From contig CAKTAA010000102.1 of the NCBI GenBank assembly GCA_934526185.1, positions 1 to 7,886 on the forward strand: DNA of 7,886 nt, in the 5' to 3' direction. Each line of letters begins with the position of its first letter. Position 1 is the first letter of the stretch. The notes under the pieces were generated by a model that ran no database searches, was not told the origin of the DNA, and worked only from the letters and a program-made list of their open reading frames with translations. Positions 6,053-7,886 of the stretch are shown here, in pieces. This stretch comes from an uncultured Eubacteriales bacterium. GTDB taxonomy: Bacteria > Bacillota > Clostridia > Oscillospirales > CAG-272. A program made the translations under genes and the position numbers.

Positions 6053-6328
6053 TTACTTCTTCAGAGCATCCTTAAATGCCTTGCCGGCCTTGAAAGCCGG
6101 AACGGTAGAAGCCGGGATGTTGATCGTGGCACCGGTAGCGGGATTGTGTCCTGTGCGGGCAGGTCTCTTACGCGATTCAAATGTACCAAAGCCGGTGAAC
6201 CGGACAGAGTCACCTTTCACGACAGCGTCGGTAATCGCAGCAAGCAGCGAGTCGATAACTGCGGCGGTATCCTTTTTAGATACACCTGCGCTTGCGGAAA
6301 CCGCATCAACGATTTCTTTTTTGGTCAT
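6053..6328 (-). CDS. hup: DNA-binding protein HU
   Basis: This 91-residue nucleoid protein binds and bends DNA as a dimer. The start is the ATG at 6328, with a strong AAAGGAG (6339-6345) ten bases upstream. The upstream extension of the same frame, to 6394, runs through the promoter and is not coding. The fold is complete: helices MTKKEIVDAVSASAGVSKKD and AAVIDSLLAAITDAVVKGD, the saddle motif VRFTGFGTFE (42-51), the DNA-contacting beta arm, IPASTVPAFKAGKAFKDAL, and a lysine-rich end. Pro63 at the arm tip, which intercalates in DNA in known HU structures, is present in NPATG. Position 61 is His where most HUs have Arg (GRNP becomes GHNP), a small oddity in the arm. It has its own promoter and terminator. 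Confidence 0.97.
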   Translation of the reverse strand: MTKKEIVDAVSASAGVSKKDTAAVIDSLLAAITDAVVKGDSVRFTGFGTFESRKRPARTGHNPATGATINIPASTVPAFKAGKAFKDALKK

Positions 6329-6392
6329 TTTCCGTGATCTCCTTTCTCGAATTGCTTTTCTGCTTAACCGATCTTGCCGGATAAGCAAGTAC

Positions 6393-6421
6393 ATTATACC
6401 ATATATTTGTGACTTTTTCTA
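6393..6421 (-). promoter_or_regulatory. HU promoter with extended -10
   Basis: On the minus strand, TATAAT (complement of 6393-6398) is preceded by TGG, giving a TGn extended -10. TAGAAA (complement of 6416-6421) sits 17 bases upstream. Transcription would begin near 6386, giving a leader of about 58 bases that contains a small CTTGC/GCAAG hairpin (6373-6377 with 6385-6389). Confidence 0.8.
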
Positions 6422-6500
6422 CTGCTTTTGTTTTAATAGCCCTTTGGGGAGGGAGAAAGCACGGTTTTTTGAAGAAAAAACTATAAGATATTTCTTGCAC

Positions 6501-6531
6501 AAAAAAAGTCCGACGGTACTGTTCCGTCGGA
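6501..6531 (-). terminator. Intrinsic terminator upstream of HU, minus strand
   Basis: TCCGACGG (6509-6516) and CCGTCGGA (6524-6531) form a perfect 8-bp stem around TACTGTT. On the minus strand it is followed by CTTTTTTT (complement of 6501-6507 plus one base). No protein gene lies upstream on that strand before thioredoxin reductase, but a strong promoter lies only about 20 bases upstream. Confidence 0.8.
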
Positions 6532-6548
6532 TTCCCCACAACACTATT

Positions 6549-6578
6549 ATTATATCATACAAGAAGCCGATTGGTCAA
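6549..6578 (-). promoter_or_regulatory. Sigma-A promoter immediately upstream of a terminator
   Basis: On the minus strand, TTGACC (complement of 6573-6578, five of six matches) and TATAAT (complement of 6549-6554, perfect) are separated by 18 bases. The start would be near 6542. The terminator at 6501-6531 would end the transcript after roughly 40 nucleotides unless polymerase reads through toward HU. Confidence 0.65.
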
Positions 6579-6602
6579 TACATACAAAACGAAAAGGCAA
6601 AG

Positions 6603-6643
6603 TTCGTATATAAGCATAAAACCGAATGCCGGAATTCGTATAT
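6603..6643. repeat. Pair of direct repeats upstream of the non-coding RNA promoter
   Basis: TTCGTATAT occurs at 6603-6611 and 6635-6643, 32 bases apart, which is about three helical turns. A short inverted repeat CGAAT/ATTCG (6623-6627 and 6634-6638) overlaps the second copy. The second copy ends eight bases before the proposed -35 box at 6652, a position suited to an activator. Confidence 0.4.
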
Positions 6644-6651
6644 CCTGCCGA

Positions 6652-6680
6652 TTGTTTTTTTGAGAAAAATATGCTATTCT
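6652..6680 (+). promoter_or_regulatory. Probable promoter of the structured RNA
   Basis: TTGTTT (6652-6657) and TATTCT (6675-6680) are separated by exactly 17 bases. The start would be near 6687. The -35 is moderate (four of six matches), as is the -10 (five of six). Confidence 0.55.
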
Positions 6681-6686
6681 ATAGTT

Positions 6687-6975
6687 GAAAAGAGGAAGAG
6701 GTGATTCCAATGACCTAAGTACTCGCTCCCTTGTATATAAGCAGGGAGAAAACCCCCGGCACCGAAAGACGACATAACGCCTGACAGGTCAAGCCGCTTT
6801 AGTAGGCAAGTCCATCGCACTGCGGTGTTTATATATAGGAGAGGCGTAGATTTGGCGGACACAGCAAGGTGCCACCAAACAAGGAAAGAGAGGTACAGGA
6901 AAAGATGTTAGATATCAAGAGTGAGGGATAGCCCTTGATTGCTGAGATGTAAGGCAATCAAGGGCTATCTTTTTT
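6687..6975 (+). ncRNA. Free-standing structured non-coding RNA (raiA-type is the best guess)
   Basis: This stretch has a promoter and a terminator but no credible open reading frame. Several helices can be drawn by hand: CTCCCT/AGGGAG (6726-6731 with 6743-6748), CATCGC/GCGGTG (6813-6818 with 6822-6827), and TTTGGCGG/CCACCAAA (6851-6858 with 6872-6879, one mismatch). Longer-range pairings are ACGCCT/AGGCGT (6777-6782 with 6842-6847), TGACCT/AGGTCA (6711-6716 with 6786-6791) and GGCACC/GGTGCC (6758-6763 with 6868-6873). Some of these are mutually exclusive. The loop of the first hairpin (6732-6741) matches 6828-6837 over ten bases including two G-U pairs, a likely pseudoknot. It does not look like tmRNA, RNase P, SRP, 6S or a riboswitch I know. 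The raiA motif of Clostridia has comparable size and complexity, but I assign it only tentatively, and no raiA gene is in the window. Confidence 0.7.
6927..6975 (+). terminator. Strong intrinsic terminator ending the non-coding RNA
   Basis: GATAGCCCTTGATTGC (6927-6942) pairs perfectly with GCAATCAAGGGCTATC (6954-6969), 16 base pairs around an 11-base loop, followed by six Ts (6970-6975). It is clearly oriented to the plus strand, confirming that a plus-strand transcript ends here even though no gene precedes it. Confidence 0.93.
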
Positions 6976-7044
6976 GCTGTATTAAAACGGTGAGTTATAA
7001 CGGAAGAAACCTGAACTGAAAGAATTCATATCGGATTTGTTCCG

Positions 7045-7886
7045 TTATTTTTGCTGTTCGAGATATGTGCAGGCGGAAACTGCGGCAACTGTGCCGTCGG
7101 AAACAGCAGTCGTGAGTTGACGAACACTTTTTATGCGGCAGTCTCCGGCGGCAAACAATCCGGGTGTTTCGGGGACTGCCATTTTTTCATCAGTAAACAC
7201 ATAGCCGTTTTCGTCAAGCGCAGCAAGACCGATGAGCACTTGTGTGTCCGGCAGTCTGCCGAGGGCAGCGAACAGCCCGGATACCGGCAGCGTTTCGTTT
7301 TTTCCGCTTTCTCTTTTCAGTTTTAAGTCTGTTAATTGTCCGTTTTCCTGTATCAACTCCGAAACGGTCGTGTCGGTCAAAAGAGATATGTTTTTGCGCT
7401 GTTTCACTCTATCAACAAGAATCTGCTCGGCACGGAAGCTGCTTCTCCGATGAATCAGTGTTACATGATGGCATCGTTCACTCAACAGCAATGCATCATC
7501 AAAGGCAGAATTTCCTCCTCCGACTACGGTCACATCCTGGTCTTTAAAAAAGCTGCCATCGCACAGTACACAATAGCTGATGCCGTGACCGACAAGCTCT
7601 GCTTCTCCGGGCAATCCGAGTGTTCTCGGCTGCGCACCGCAGGCGTAGATAACGGCTTTGGCATAGCATTCGCAGTCGTCTGTATCCAGCCGAATAATTC
7701 CCGAAGTTTCTTTTACTATCTTTTGTACATCCGTAAGGCTTATCACGGCACCTGCCGCCTCTGCCTGTGCCGCCATACTGTCGCCGAGCTGCAGGCCGGA
7801 TACCCTTCCGGTGCCTGGGTAGTTTTCTACCTGCGGCGCGCGTGTTATCTGCCCTCCGATGCATTCCCGTTCATACACCGTAACGG
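7045..7886 (-). CDS. trxB: Thioredoxin reductase (partial, N-terminus beyond window)
   Basis: This FAD-dependent enzyme passes electrons from NADPH to thioredoxin. The reading frame is open to the window edge and begins inside the protein (VTVYERECIGGQI). About 30 N-terminal residues, including the first FAD-binding GxGxxG, are therefore outside; the GTG at 7878 is not the true start. Visible motifs are the redox centre CVLC in SYCVLCDGSFF (codons 7561-7572), the NADPH site VVGGGNSAFDDA, the NADPH-phosphate contact HRRSSFRA, FAALGRLPDT, and the C-terminal FAD motif GLFAAGDCRIKSVRQLTTA. The redox spacer is Val-Leu, where Ala-Thr or Ala-Val is more usual, and the NADPH motif has Phe-Asp-Asp instead of the common Ala-x-Glu/Glu pattern. 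Both may be lineage variation. No clear T-rich terminator follows the stop. Confidence 0.95.
   Translation of the reverse strand, partial: VTVYERECIGGQITRAPQVENYPGTGRVSGLQLGDSMAAQAEAAGAVISLTDVQKIVKETSGIIRLDTDDCECYAKAVIYACGAQPRTLGLPGEAELVGHGISYCVLCDGSFFKDQDVTVVGGGNSAFDDALLLSERCHHVTLIHRRSSFRAEQILVDRVKQRKNISLLTDTTVSELIQENGQLTDLKLKRESGKNETLPVSGLFAALGRLPDTQVLIGLAALDENGYVFTDEKMAVPETPGLFAAGDCRIKSVRQLTTAVSDGTVAAVSACTYLEQQK

Noticed and set aside
6030..6704. 224-residue plus-strand frame opposite HU
   Set aside because: It is the reverse complement of HU plus its terminator and AT-rich promoter region; the composition is not protein-like and there is no ribosome binding site.
6674..6862. 62-residue minus-strand frame across the non-coding RNA
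   Set aside because: It has only a GTG start without a ribosome binding site, no domain-like pattern, and lies opposite a structured RNA with its own promoter and terminator.
6687..6975. Transfer-messenger RNA or RNase P RNA
   Set aside because: There is no tRNA-like acceptor end, no tag reading frame, and none of the RNase P core motifs. The CCACCA at 6872-6877 is internal and part of a hairpin.
6998..7047. TAACGGAA/TTCCGTTA inverted repeat as a trxB terminator
   Set aside because: The stem is only 8 bp around a 34-base loop, overlaps the stop codon and has no T-run on the minus strand.
1..7886. CRISPR array, tRNA or rRNA genes, insertion sequence
   Set aside because: I found no regularly spaced repeats, no tRNA cloverleaf or rRNA-like sequence, and no transposase or terminal inverted repeats.

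Overview
The window looks like a chromosomal segment of an anaerobic low-to-mid GC Firmicute of class Clostridia, most likely an Oscillospiraceae/Ruminococcaceae-type gut bacterium. This rests on AGGAGG-type ribosome binding sites, sigma-A promoters close to consensus, a clostridial-type citrate synthase, a small alarmone synthetase, HU and thioredoxin reductase, and the remnant of a lipoprotein serpin. The taxonomic placement is inference from gene style, not a database match.

Positions 1-3740 (all plus strand): an intrinsic terminator from an upstream gene, then a perfect-consensus promoter (TTGACA-N17-TATAAT) whose spacer is almost filled by an 18-bp palindrome. It drives a 72-residue winged-helix/excisionase-like protein. 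A cytidylate-kinase-like protein, a 113-residue conserved-looking soluble protein, a decayed serpin gene, a 472-residue secreted and membrane-anchored protein, a 116-residue membrane protein and a short coding remnant follow at close spacing. The serpin and the last remnant are broken, so this block appears to be eroding.

Positions 3708-5325: a promoter, a long leader carrying an 11-bp GC-rich hairpin, and a complete citrate synthase gene with its catalytic His/His/Asp residues. It converges on the next block.

Positions 5326-6578 (minus strand): HU, with an extended -10 promoter, a strong ribosome binding site and a clear terminator, followed by a RelA/SpoT-family small (p)ppGpp synthetase. 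Upstream of HU lies a promoter-plus-terminator pair that would make only a roughly 40-nt RNA.

Positions 6579-7044 hold no protein gene. They do hold a plus-strand promoter preceded by direct repeats, a roughly 290-nt multi-helix RNA with a likely 10-bp pseudoknot, and a 16-bp stem terminator with six Ts. This free-standing structured RNA is the most interesting element of the window. A raiA-type RNA is my best guess, but I cannot confirm the family from sequence alone.

Positions 7045-7886 (minus strand): thioredoxin reductase, cut by the window edge at its N-terminus. Apart from the plus-strand cluster, the genes are housekeeping or stress functions that need not work as one pathway.
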